From NCBI GenBank assembly GCA_024653215.1, contig JANLFU010000001.1:62001-126000 (forward strand): DNA of 64,000 nucleotides, given 5' to 3'. Made by a program: the position numbers and the translations under genes. Source of the DNA: Candidatus Saccharicenans sp. (GTDB lineage: Bacteria; Acidobacteriota; Aminicenantia; Aminicenantales; Saccharicenantaceae). Positions 7,390 through 16,111 of this stretch are shown here, piece after piece (the stretch's first letter is position 1; the number at the start of each line of letters is the position of its first letter). Below the pieces are notes generated by a model. It was not told where the DNA came from and did not search any database. It saw only the letters and a list, made by a program, of their open reading frames with translations.

Positions 7390-10300
7390 ATGCCTCTTAA
7401 TGGAACCGGACTGAAAGTCCCCAGGAAGCGGACCTGGATCATCTTTTTCTCCGCTCTGGCCATCCTCTTTCTGAGTATAGGACTCTGGTACCTGAACCTG
7501 GAAATCCGGCATATCCGCCAGGCGGAAATAGAAAAACTGGTTTCCATTGCCAACCTGAAAATTCAAGGACTAAACCAGTGGCGCCGGGAGAGGCTGAGCG
7601 ACGCCATTAACCTGGCCAAAAGCCCCCTCCTGGCCTCGGCCCTTCAGGCCTGGGTCGCCCGTCCCGGCAACCTACAATTGAAACAGGACATCCTGGACCG
7701 GCTTTCCCTGTCCCGCCAGGCCTACGGCTATGCTGATATTCTTGTGCTGGACTCTGAAGGGCGGCTTCTCCTTTCGCTGCAGCCAGAAACTGAGTTCGTG
7801 CTGCCCCAGATGAAAAAATACCTGGACCAGGCTCTCCAGATTAAAGAGGCTTTCCTGACCGACCTGTACCGCAGTAGCTCCGGCCAGATTGTTATCGACT
7901 GCCTGGCCCCGGTCATACCCCGGGACCATTCTATCTTGGGCATAATTGTGCTCAGAAGCCGGGCCGCCGATTTCCTGTTTCCACTCGTTCAATCCTGGCC
8001 AACACCCAGCAAAACCGCGGAAACTCTGCTGGTAAGTCGCGATGGCGACGAGGTGGTCTATCTCAATGAGCTTCGCCACCAGAGTAACACAGCCCTGAAC
8101 CTGCGAATTTCGTTAAGCGAGACCTCGATTCCGGCTGTCCAGGCTGTCCTGGGAAAAGAGGGCGTCTTCGAAGGTCGGGACTACCGCGGTCAAAAAGTTG
8201 TGGCCGACCTCCGGCCGGTGTCAGGTTCCAGCTGGTTCATGGTGGCCAAGATAGATAAATCTGAGATCATGGCCGAGGCCCGCCGCCACGGAGCCGCAGT
8301 CATGATCATTATAGGGCTACTCCTTCTGCTGGGGGCCGTTCTGGCCTTCTTCGGGTATCACCGGCAAAAAATACGGTATTATCGGGCCCTATTTGAAGCT
8401 GAGAAAAAACAACGACAGACCCAGGAGGAACTCCGGACAACCCTTTACAGCATCGGCGACGCGGTTATCACCACCGACACCAGGGGGATCATAAAAATGA
8501 TGAACCCGGTGGCCGAGCGCCTGACCGGCTGGCCGGAAACCGAGGCCGTGGGCCGACCCCTGACCGATGTTTTCCATATAATTAATGAGGATACAAGGAC
8601 CACGGTCCAGAACCCGGTGGAACGGGTCCTTCACGAAGGTGTTGTGGTTGGCCTGGCCAATCATACCGTCCTCGTTTCACGACACGGCCAGGAAATCCCC
8701 ATCGCCGATGCCGGGGCTCCCATCCGCGATTTCCATGGTGAAATCACAGGTGTGATCCTGGTCTTCCGCGACCAGACGCAGGAAAGGGCGGCCCAGCGGG
8801 CCCTGGAGGAAAGCGAGGAAAAATACCGCATCATAATTGAAAATTCCCACGCCGGCGTCCTGATAGTCGGCCAGGATTATAAATTCATCTATGTCAACCA
8901 GAAACTGTGCGAAATGCTGGGCCGCTCCCCGGAGGAGATAATCGGCCATGATTTCCGGGAATTCCTGGACGAAGAATCTCTGGCCCTGGTGGCCGACCGC
9001 TATGTGAGGCGTCAGAGAGGCGAAGATGTCCCCGGTCACTACGAATTCAACATCGTCCGCAAAGATGGAGAGAAAAGAAGAGTAGAGATTATCTCAGCCA
9101 TAGTCAAGGATTCCAGGGGGAAGACGATTACCGTGGCCCAGCTTCTTGATATTACCGACCGGAAGCGGGCCGAGGAAGCCCTGCGGGCCAGCGAAGAGAA
9201 ATACCGCATCCTTCATGAATTCGCCGGCGAGGCCATCTTCACCTACACCCTGGACCTGAAACTTCTGGAGATAAACCGGGCGGCCTGTGACTTTGTTGGG
9301 ATGAGCCGGGAGGAGTTAATCGGCCAGAACGTCCTGGAGCTGGGTGTCCTGCATCCCGATGACAAGGAGAAAGCCTTGGAAAACCTGAGGGCCATAATCC
9401 AGGGCGAGCGCAAGATCAACACCGGCAAACTGCGCTTCAAGGGCCGGTCCGGCCAGTACAGCACTTTCCTGGTGACCTCAACGCCGGTGGTCAGAAACGG
9501 CGAAATCGTGGCCATAACCAACATCTGCCGCGACATAACCGTTGAAGAAAGGCTACTGGCCGAACTGGAAGCCTCGGAGAGAAAATACCGGTTCCTGTTC
9601 AATGCAGGCAACGATGCCATTTTTGTTTACAGGTTGACCGCGGATCGCCGGCCGGGTCCGTTTATCGAAGCCAACGAGCTGGCTTCCGAGCTCACCGGTT
9701 ACACCAAGGCCGAACTGATGGAGCTGACCCCGGTGGACCTGGTGGTTCCCGAGGAAAGAGAACTGGTCCTGGTCTCCAACCAGGAATTAGGGGAGAAAAG
9801 GCAGCGCATTATCGAACGGACGCTTCTGACCAGGGACGGCCGCAAAATACCCGTCGAAATCTCTTCCCATTTCTTTGTCCTCAACGGCGAACCGACCATC
9901 CTGGCCATAGCCAGGGACATAACCGAAAGAAAAAGAGTTGAGGCCGAGCTCAGGGCTGCCCTCAGGGAAAAAGATGTCATGCTGCGAGAGATCCATCACC
10001 GGGTCAAAAACAACATGCAGGTCATGTCCAGCCTGCTGAGACTTCAGATGGGCCAGATTGCCGACAGCCAGGCCCGGGAAGCCTTCAGGAAGAGCCAGGC
10101 CCGGATTCAATCCATGGCCATGATTCACGAGAGGCTGTACCAGTCCGGTAACCTGGCCAGAATCGATTTTGCCGATTACGTGGATAAGCTGGTCACCCAC
10201 CTTTACGTGGTTTATGAAGTGGACCATGAGCGGGTTCATTTCAAGAACGAGACCGGCCAGGTCGGGCTGGATATTAACCAGGCCATTCCCTGCGGTTTGA

Positions 10301-10563
10301 TCGTTAGCGAGCTGGTTTCAAACGCCCTGAAACATGCCTTCCCTGGAAAGCAGAGGGGGGAACTGCTGGTCAGGGTGTTCAGGGGGGGCGATGGCAAAGT
10401 CCATCTTATCGTCAAGGATAGCGGAAAAGCAATGCCGGCCGGCATTGACCTCCATAAGTCAGAAACACTGGGCTTTCAGATCGTTAATGACCTGACCAGG
10501 CAGCTCGACGGGACCCTTCATTACCGGCGGGACGGCGGCAACGAATTCGAAATCATCTTCTAA
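7390..10563 (+). CDS. Membrane sensor histidine kinase, cache-like input, four PAS domains, HWE/HisKA_2 type
   Basis: 1057 residues. Membrane segments at ~14-36 and ~300-322 flank a ~260-residue periplasmic sensory region of probable double-cache type. Four PAS domains follow at ~345-465, 475-595, 600-720 and 725-855. The phosphoacceptor helix reads REIHHRVKNNMQVMSSLL with the His near 872, the HisKA_2/HWE signature rather than the classical H-box. A C-terminal HATPase_c has LIVSELVSNALKHAF (N box). Kinases of this type often signal to stand-alone receiver or output proteins, and no partner lies next to it. The signal sensed is unknown. Confidence 0.9.
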   Translation: MPLNGTGLKVPRKRTWIIFFSALAILFLSIGLWYLNLEIRHIRQAEIEKLVSIANLKIQGLNQWRRERLSDAINLAKSPLLASALQAWVARPGNLQLKQDILDRLSLSRQAYGYADILVLDSEGRLLLSLQPETEFVLPQMKKYLDQALQIKEAFLTDLYRSSSGQIVIDCLAPVIPRDHSILGIIVLRSRAADFLFPLVQSWPTPSKTAETLLVSRDGDEVVYLNELRHQSNTALNLRISLSETSIPAVQAVLGKEGVFEGRDYRGQKVVADLRPVSGSSWFMVAKIDKSEIMAEARRHGAAVMIIIGLLLLLGAVLAFFGYHRQKIRYYRALFEAEKKQRQTQEELRTTLYSIGDAVITTDTRGIIKMMNPVAERLTGWPETEAVGRPLTDVFHIINEDTRTTVQNPVERVLHEGVVVGLANHTVLVSRHGQEIPIADAGAPIRDFHGEITGVILVFRDQTQERAAQRALEESEEKYRIIIENSHAGVLIVGQDYKFIYVNQKLCEMLGRSPEEIIGHDFREFLDEESLALVADRYVRRQRGEDVPGHYEFNIVRKDGEKRRVEIISAIVKDSRGKTITVAQLLDITDRKRAEEALRASEEKYRILHEFAGEAIFTYTLDLKLLEINRAACDFVGMSREELIGQNVLELGVLHPDDKEKALENLRAIIQGERKINTGKLRFKGRSGQYSTFLVTSTPVVRNGEIVAITNICRDITVEERLLAELEASERKYRFLFNAGNDAIFVYRLTADRRPGPFIEANELASELTGYTKAELMELTPVDLVVPEERELVLVSNQELGEKRQRIIERTLLTRDGRKIPVEISSHFFVLNGEPTILAIARDITERKRVEAELRAALREKDVMLREIHHRVKNNMQVMSSLLRLQMGQIADSQAREAFRKSQARIQSMAMIHERLYQSGNLARIDFADYVDKLVTHLYVVYEVDHERVHFKNETGQVGLDINQAIPCGLIVSELVSNALKHAFPGKQRGELLVRVFRGGDGKVHLIVKDSGKAMPAGIDLHKSETLGFQIVNDLTRQLDGTLHYRRDGGNEFEIIF

Positions 10564-10566
10564 AAC

Positions 10567-10589
10567 GGGGGACACAATACTCATTCCCC
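10567..10589. repeat. Half element of GGGGACAC family
   Basis: GGGGGACACAATACTCATTCCCC just after the kinase stop codon. The left arm is intact, but the right arm keeps only its terminal CCCC, so it is a decayed member. Confidence 0.45.
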
Positions 10590-10816
10590 AATTTTTCTTC
10601 CCGATTTCGCCTTTTGCTCACGCTTCCCGAGTATTGAAATGGCTCGAAAAGAAGCCCTCAAGAAATACTAGAAATAAAATTTAATTGATAATCGCCTTTT
10701 TTCCTGGCGTGGCGGGCCGAGTTAATTCTAATCATCCTTATCTTTCACGCTTAATCTTTATTATGGGTTAGTGGCCGAGAAAGATGCAGGTGTTCTATTT
10801 TGCCGACCGACTGAGA

Positions 10817-12877
10817 TTATTGAGTGGCCAACACCACGTGCTTGATCCGCTGGCGCTTCCAGGTATAGGTGATGTGAACCAGGCTGTCTCGGGTCTGGAT
10901 GACAGCGGGGTAAGAAAATTCAGAACCAGGTTCGTTCTCCAGTTCAAGAACTGTTTTCCAGGTCCTGCCGTCGTGACTTAAAGCCACGGCCAGTCTGTGC
11001 CGGCCATGTTTTAGCGGATTATAAACCAGCAGATGCCTCCCATCCAACAAGGTAAGGGCGTCGATTCCGCTGTCGGGATTGGGAATTTCTGTTGGTTTAA
11101 GCCTGGACCATCTGGCAGGGTTTCCGGGCTCAGACCAGGCTTCCATCAGCACGCCCTGTTTTGACCGGCAGAGTATTTGATACTGGTCCTTTGTATGCCT
11201 CAGGATGGCCGGTTGAATGGCCTGGATGGCCGGCGGCTCGTTGAGAGAAGGGGAGCGGTTCCAGCTTCCAAGGGGGTTATCTGTCCATTCCATATGCACC
11301 TGCCAGCCCGTGTCCTCGGTGCTCGAGCCGCAGAGCAGCGTGCCATCGGCAAGTTCGATGGGCTTGTTTTTAATCGGTCCCAGGAACCCTTCGGGCAGCC
11401 GGTGGGCTATGCTCCAGGTCCGCCCGTCATCCCTGGAAATCTTTACCATTCCCCACCAGGTAGCCGGGCTGGGACCAACCTTGTAGAACAGGAACAGCTC
11501 ACCGTTTCTTCTTCTGAAGAGAACAGGATTCCAGCAGGGGAAGCGCCGGGTAGTCTGTGCTAAACCGGATTCCTTTTTTTCTGAGATTACCTTTCCGACA
11601 TAATCAGCCGGAGGCCTCGCCGCTTCTGGCGTTCCAAGTAAGGCTCCTCGCGCGACTCCAGATTCATTTTTTCCTGCTATCAATTTTTGGCCATCTGGCC
11701 ATGGTTCTCCGGCCTGACCCGGCTTTTCTGAAGTTTTATCATCCATGATTCCGGTGGCCACCTCCACCGGCGCGGACCATTCTTTCCCGTTGAACCGGGC
11801 CATCCATATCCCGACGTCGTTTGCTCCTTCGGCCGAACCGCCAAACCAGGCCGCCAGCAGCCCGTCGTTGGTCTCGGCGATGGTTGAAGCGTGGCAGGAA
11901 GCGAAAGGAGCCTTCTCAAATATGAATTCGCTTCTCAGAATTTTGGCCATGGGCGCGGGCTTGGGTTTATAGACCCTGACATAATCAAATACCACCTCAT
12001 CCGGAAACTGGCTCCGAACCGGGTCGCCACCCCAGCCGGTCAGTTCGGTTGACAGGATGAGGTACTGCGCCCGGCGCGAAACGGCCGTCCTGGTCCTCCA
12101 GGTTTCCTTCCCATCAACGTAGAAGATGTATTCATCCGGCGTCCACTCCAGGCCGAAGGTATGAAAGCCTGTTTCGATGCCGGCCACTGGAATTTCTGCA
12201 CCTTCCTGCCGGTGGTTCTGGCCGTAACCTCCCCAGTGAACGGTGTGGTAGACGAGGCCTGGGGTCCGGCGATGGTACTCGAAGACATCTATTTCGGCAC
12301 CGTTTACTGCCGGCTCGCCGCCCTGGCCCATATCGGGCGATTGCAGCCAGAAGGCCACGTGCGGCCCGAGCTGGCTGTTCATACTGGCCCGGCACTCGAA
12401 GTATCCATAGGTGGTTTCAAATAAGCCCTGGGTTCCAAGCTGGCCCACGTAATATTTGCCATCATCGTCCTTGATGACACTGATGGCCACATGACCGCGG
12501 CCATCGAGCTTTATGGTGCGGCGGGAGACCGTGGCCAGGGCCCTGACTGTGCCCTCGGCCCGAAAATTCCATTTGTCCTGTTCGATCTGTAAACCTTCAA
12601 ACTCATCCTGCCAGACCAGCTCGTAGCCGGACAGGATATGGGCCGGCGTCTGCGTTGAGCGGTCAACCTGCATGAGCTGCGCACAGTTTTTGGGGCCAGT
12701 TCCGCAGCAAATTAAGGCAGGGCTTAAAATGAAAGCCAGGCTGATCCACAGCCCAGAAAGCAGCAATCTTGATGTCCTAATATGTAAGGCCTTTTCGCGG
12801 TTAAAACTTCCCAACCCCCTCTGGAGCATTAAGATATTTTTGTTGAGAAATCTGGCCAGAGTGCTTATGTCATCCAT
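10817..12877 (-). CDS. Exported GH16 glycoside hydrolase fused to a sialidase-like (BNR) domain
   Basis: 686 residues. An N-terminal export signal ends at a possible lipobox (ALIC or LICC near residue 57). Residues ~80-310 are a GH16 jelly roll (laminarinase/agarase clan): YELVWQDEFEG at the start and the catalytic motif EIDVFE near 193-198 with both Glu residues. Residues ~315-686 are a six-bladed sialidase-like propeller: SCHASTIAETNDGLLAAWFGG at the N-terminus and Asp-box-like SRDDGRTW and SHDGRTW. A ~60-residue Gly/Lys/Pro-rich insert near 385-445 is unusual. It probably degrades a beta-glucan or algal-type polysaccharide with a second exo-activity; the exact substrate cannot be read from sequence. 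Confidence 0.87.
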   Translation of the reverse strand: MDDISTLARFLNKNILMLQRGLGSFNREKALHIRTSRLLLSGLWISLAFILSPALICCGTGPKNCAQLMQVDRSTQTPAHILSGYELVWQDEFEGLQIEQDKWNFRAEGTVRALATVSRRTIKLDGRGHVAISVIKDDDGKYYVGQLGTQGLFETTYGYFECRASMNSQLGPHVAFWLQSPDMGQGGEPAVNGAEIDVFEYHRRTPGLVYHTVHWGGYGQNHRQEGAEIPVAGIETGFHTFGLEWTPDEYIFYVDGKETWRTRTAVSRRAQYLILSTELTGWGGDPVRSQFPDEVVFDYVRVYKPKPAPMAKILRSEFIFEKAPFASCHASTIAETNDGLLAAWFGGSAEGANDVGIWMARFNGKEWSAPVEVATGIMDDKTSEKPGQAGEPWPDGQKLIAGKNESGVARGALLGTPEAARPPADYVGKVISEKKESGLAQTTRRFPCWNPVLFRRRNGELFLFYKVGPSPATWWGMVKISRDDGRTWSIAHRLPEGFLGPIKNKPIELADGTLLCGSSTEDTGWQVHMEWTDNPLGSWNRSPSLNEPPAIQAIQPAILRHTKDQYQILCRSKQGVLMEAWSEPGNPARWSRLKPTEIPNPDSGIDALTLLDGRHLLVYNPLKHGRHRLAVALSHDGRTWKTVLELENEPGSEFSYPAVIQTRDSLVHITYTWKRQRIKHVVLATQ

Positions 12878-12900
12878 TCTTCTTGGGCAATCGGAACTAT

Positions 12901-12906
12901 ATTATA
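12901..12906 (-). promoter_or_regulatory. -10 box upstream of GH16-sialidase gene
   Basis: Minus strand TATAAT about 24 bases before the ATG at 12877; the -35 is weak. Such a short leader supports the upstream start choice. Confidence 0.35.
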
Positions 12907-12985
12907 GCTACAATTAACGTCGAGATTAAAATATTCCTTCGGGTGTGGTCGTTGGGTCTTATTTTAAGGCATCCAGCGGAGAGTT

Positions 12986-13009
12986 GGGGGACACGAGAGT
13001 GTGTCCCCC
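12986..13009 (-). terminator. Palindrome after aquaporin gene
   Basis: GGGGGACAC-GAGAGT-GTGTCCCCC, 10 bases past the aquaporin stop. Strong GC stem of the window-wide family; a likely terminator. Confidence 0.55.
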
Positions 13010-13019
13010 TTTATACAAA

Positions 13020-13709
13020 TTAATCCTTGGTGGCGCCAATCCAGCGATAGATGAAGGCGCCAATGATTCCGCCAGCAATGGGTGCTACCCAGAAAAGCCA
13101 GAGCTGAGCCAGGGCCCATCCGCCCGCAAACACGGCCACTCCAGTGCTCCTGGCCGGATTAACCGAGGTATTGGTCACGGGAATGCTTATCAGGTGAATT
13201 AAGGTAAGGCAGAGCCCGATGGCAATCGGAGCCAGGCCCTGTGGTGCTCGTTTATCAGTTGCCCCCAAGATGACGATCAGGAACATGGCGGTCATAACCA
13301 CCTCGCAGACCAGCGCCGCCAGCAAAGAATAACCGCCGGGGGAATGAGCACCGTAGCCGTTCGAGGCAAAGCCGCCAGACAGGCTGAAGCCGGGTTGGCC
13401 ACTGGCTATGACATAGAGAACAGCGCCAGCAGAGATGGCTCCCAGCACCTGGGAAATAATATAAGGCAAAAGTTCTTTACCCGGAAAGCGCCCGCCAGCC
13501 CACAGCCCGAATGAGACCGCCGGGTTTAGATGGCAACCCGAGATGTGGCCGATGGCAAAAGCCATGGTCAGCACGGTCAGGCCAAAAGCCAGGGCGACAC
13601 CGGCGAAGCCAATGCCCAGCCCTGGAAAAGCTGCTGCCAGCACCGCGCTGCCGCAGCCGCCCAGCACCAGCCAGAAAGTGCCAAAAAACTCTGCGCCATA
13701 TTTTTTCAT
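13020..13709 (-). CDS. aqpZ: Aquaporin Z-like water channel
   Basis: 229 residues, six membrane helices and two half-helices. Both NPA boxes are intact: HLNPAVSFG (~60-68) and SVNPARSTG (~181-189). The selectivity filter matches water-specific channels: Phe in TFWLVLGG, His in [11 protein letters not shown] and the Arg right after the second NPA. It passively moves water across the inner membrane. It has its own sigma-70 promoter ~120 bases upstream and an AAGGAGGAAAGA ribosome site. Confidence 0.95.
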   Translation of the reverse strand: MKKYGAEFFGTFWLVLGGCGSAVLAAAFPGLGIGFAGVALAFGLTVLTMAFAIGHISGCHLNPAVSFGLWAGGRFPGKELLPYIISQVLGAISAGAVLYVIASGQPGFSLSGGFASNGYGAHSPGGYSLLAALVCEVVMTAMFLIVILGATDKRAPQGLAPIAIGLCLTLIHLISIPVTNTSVNPARSTGVAVFAGGWALAQLWLFWVAPIAGGIIGAFIYRWIGATKD

Positions 13710-13834
13710 TCTTTCCTCCTTCCTTATCTGTTTTAATGAATTTTATAAGGTGTGAACATCGGAGCAGGAAATATCATAGAGAAAAAATCAGCGTCCATTG
13801 ATAATTGCTTTAATTGGCACCCCTCGACAGGGCA

Positions 13835-13863
13835 AGAATATAAAAGACCCGGAAAGCTGTCAA
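13835..13863 (-). promoter_or_regulatory. Sigma-70 promoter for aquaporin
   Basis: Minus strand TTGACA (13858-13863), 17-base spacer, TATTCT (13835-13840). Predicted leader about 120 bases. Confidence 0.65.
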
Positions 13864-13924
13864 GATAAAATTATGGAAATTGCGGAATAAAGATAGCCTG
13901 GTTTCAGGCAGGCCCTGGCTATTC

Positions 13925-14554
13925 TTAACGGAATTCTTTGTCCACGATGATTATGCGCTCTGGGTATTTGATTTCGCCAAAAGGAGTCACCACCTTGGGC
14001 TGAATGTCAAGGGCCAGGCGCGATGAGCTGCCGCTCCGGCCGCCGATAGCCAGCGCCAGCTGCAACAGCTTGTCCAATCCCTGGTTGCCGAAAAATTCGT
14101 ATAAGTCCAGGCTGAGTCGAAGCGGGAAAATTGTTTCCTGGCCGGTGCCCGGGATTTCAATCGGACTGTCAATATCACCATAGACCGTGGGCTGGCCGTC
14201 AATCAGCAGCCGGGCCGACAGCCCGCTCAGGGTGGCGCCGGACTTGACCTTTCCGGCGGTTCCATCATTTGGATTTATGGCTATGACGTTGAGTATGAAT
14301 TCTACCGGCAATTTTTTTTGCCCGAAAAGCTGGGCCAGCTTCAATCCGTCCTGAACAGAGAAATCGTTCAGGCTGGCCTTGTTGCCCAGAGAAATACCTG
14401 CCAGAGAAAAACTCTCCACCGAGCCCAGTTTGAACTTGAGGCGCTGAAGCTGGGCCAGGATACTGGCAAAATCAGTCAGGGAAGCGCAACTCTGAAACAT
14501 AAATACTGCAGCCAATAGAACAGCTGCGATGGCGATGATTTTTTTCCCCATCAT
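13925..14554 (-). CDS. Small lipoprotein with LEA-like beta domain
   Basis: 209 residues from ATG 14554, chosen for its AAAGGAAA ribosome site; the open frame continues upstream without support. The N-terminus MMGKKIIAIAAVLLAAVF ends in lipobox FQSC, so it is probably membrane-anchored. The rest alternates strands like a LEA-14/WHy-type beta sandwich: FKLGSVESFSLAGISLGNKASL, then VIAINPNDGTAGKVKSGATL, then TIFPLRLSLDLYEFF. Function unknown. It stands 170 bases from the next gene upstream. Confidence 0.78.
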   Translation of the reverse strand: MMGKKIIAIAAVLLAAVFMFQSCASLTDFASILAQLQRLKFKLGSVESFSLAGISLGNKASLNDFSVQDGLKLAQLFGQKKLPVEFILNVIAINPNDGTAGKVKSGATLSGLSARLLIDGQPTVYGDIDSPIEIPGTGQETIFPLRLSLDLYEFFGNQGLDKLLQLALAIGGRSGSSSRLALDIQPKVVTPFGEIKYPERIIIVDKEFR

Positions 14555-14723
14555 AGGTTTCCTTTCGATAAACATCATAAAACATTCCTTAACAGCATTC
14601 AAACTATAAACTATAAATCGATCCAATCTTTGGAAAAACAGACGGGGAGCTGGCAACAAGAGATAGGCGACTCTACAAAACACGGAACGCAGAAAACGGG
14701 GGGCACAGATTTGTTTAAACTCG

Positions 14724-16052
14724 TTAATGCCAGTTATCCTGCCAGGCCCAGTCGTCATCCTTGTCCATTACCGCCTGGGTCATCATCGACATCCGGCCGC
14801 CGTCGTCTTTAAGATTCGAACCGAGGCTGTATACTATAAATCCATTGTTTGTAGCTTTATAGACAAGCGGCTGCCCGGTAAAAGGGTCAACCGGCTCTTT
14901 CGGGAGAAATCCCGGCACCAGTTCCGCAAGTGTTTCCGGATATCTTCCGTTTGCCTGTCTGAAGAGCTTGCAGGCAAGGCCGGTGCGGGCCGCTTCCAGC
15001 TGTGCTTCCAGGGTAGCCTCTTTCAGTATAACTGTATCCAGATGCGGCAGAAGGAGCCTCGCCATCCGGTAGGCGGCAGGTATTTTCGGGTCTTGAAGTA
15101 ACCCGGCCCGGGCTCTCTCGTTCCTGAAAAATGGCTCGGTTATGCCTTCCATCGTGGCGGCCTGGCGACGGCAGACCCAGATCAACTCGGCTTTCAGGAG
15201 CGGGCGGGTCAGCCAGAAATAGATTCTTTCTAACGGCTTTTCGTTGATGCCCCCGAGGGATTTGCCCGCGAGAACATGTCTGTAGTATTCAACCAGAAAA
15301 CCGGAGAATTCACGCTTGAAAACCATGGCCATGGTTGTTCGCCACCCCTCCGGGTCGAGCAATTCCATGAGGTGGCGAGCTGTTTCTTCGGGCAGGTTTC
15401 GTCCGGAGACAACTCGGTTCAGGTTATGGGCCAGCAGCCTGGTGTTGGCCATGGCTATGAGATAGATCATAACCGAGGGCGAATCAGCATAGAGCCGGCA
15501 AAACTTTAGCCCCTTCACCATCTTCTCCACAGCCTGGTCAAGCTGCCCGCTTTCCGCCTTAAAGATTGAATCTGCAGCCAGAAGTCTTGTGGCCTGCATC
15601 AGGAGCACGGCGTTAGGCATTTCCTGTATCGGAACGGGGTCTTTGGTTATTGCATATTGAAAGCATCTCCGGCCGGCAGCCTCGAGCATCAGGTCGAGAG
15701 CCTTCCGGTTTTTTCCTGCGGTTGCGGTCAGCTTGGTCTTTTCTTCCGGGCTGAATTCCTTCCAGTCCGAAATGTCACTCACCCTGGGGAGTAATTGCTT
15801 GTCTTCGGATTCGAATACCAGAAGGGATTCGGCTTCTTTCCATAGCAGAGCGGCATTTTCTGGCCCGGGGCACGGAGGCAACAGGGAGCTGGCCTCGATG
15901 AGCAACCCTTCGGCCCGGGCTTCAGATAAACAGCGTTCAAGGTTCCGCCCGATGGCGTAATTGAGAATGGCCCTGACGCCCAGCACTATGATTACCAGGA
16001 TCAGGATAATCAAACCGACCTTACTAAAAACCTTTTTCATTCCGGCCGTCAA
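14724..16052 (-). CDS. Membrane-anchored protein with pseudopilin-like C-terminal segment, function unknown
   Basis: 442 residues. One N-terminal membrane segment (VGLIILILVIIVLGVRAIL) and a long helical domain (Glu/Leu/Arg-rich, ~30-350). The C-terminus (GRYPETLAELVPGFL, PVDPFTGQPLVYK, GFIVYSLGSNLKDDGG) resembles the end of type II secretion major pseudopilins and the tails of many planctomycete/acidobacterial envelope proteins. TTG at 16050-16052 is preferred over ATG 16040 because AGGAGG (16062-16067 on the complement) lies nine bases before TTG. No partner secretion genes are nearby. Confidence 0.75.
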   Translation of the reverse strand: MTAGMKKVFSKVGLIILILVIIVLGVRAILNYAIGRNLERCLSEARAEGLLIEASSLLPPCPGPENAALLWKEAESLLVFESEDKQLLPRVSDISDWKEFSPEEKTKLTATAGKNRKALDLMLEAAGRRCFQYAITKDPVPIQEMPNAVLLMQATRLLAADSIFKAESGQLDQAVEKMVKGLKFCRLYADSPSVMIYLIAMANTRLLAHNLNRVVSGRNLPEETARHLMELLDPEGWRTTMAMVFKREFSGFLVEYYRHVLAGKSLGGINEKPLERIYFWLTRPLLKAELIWVCRRQAATMEGITEPFFRNERARAGLLQDPKIPAAYRMARLLLPHLDTVILKEATLEAQLEAARTGLACKLFRQANGRYPETLAELVPGFLPKEPVDPFTGQPLVYKATNNGFIVYSLGSNLKDDGGRMSMMTQAVMDKDDDWAWQDNWH

Positions 16053-16111
16053 TTGATTTACCCTCCTATTTAATTTCCAATAAAATAAATTGACCCATGA
16101 ATTTCATCCCT

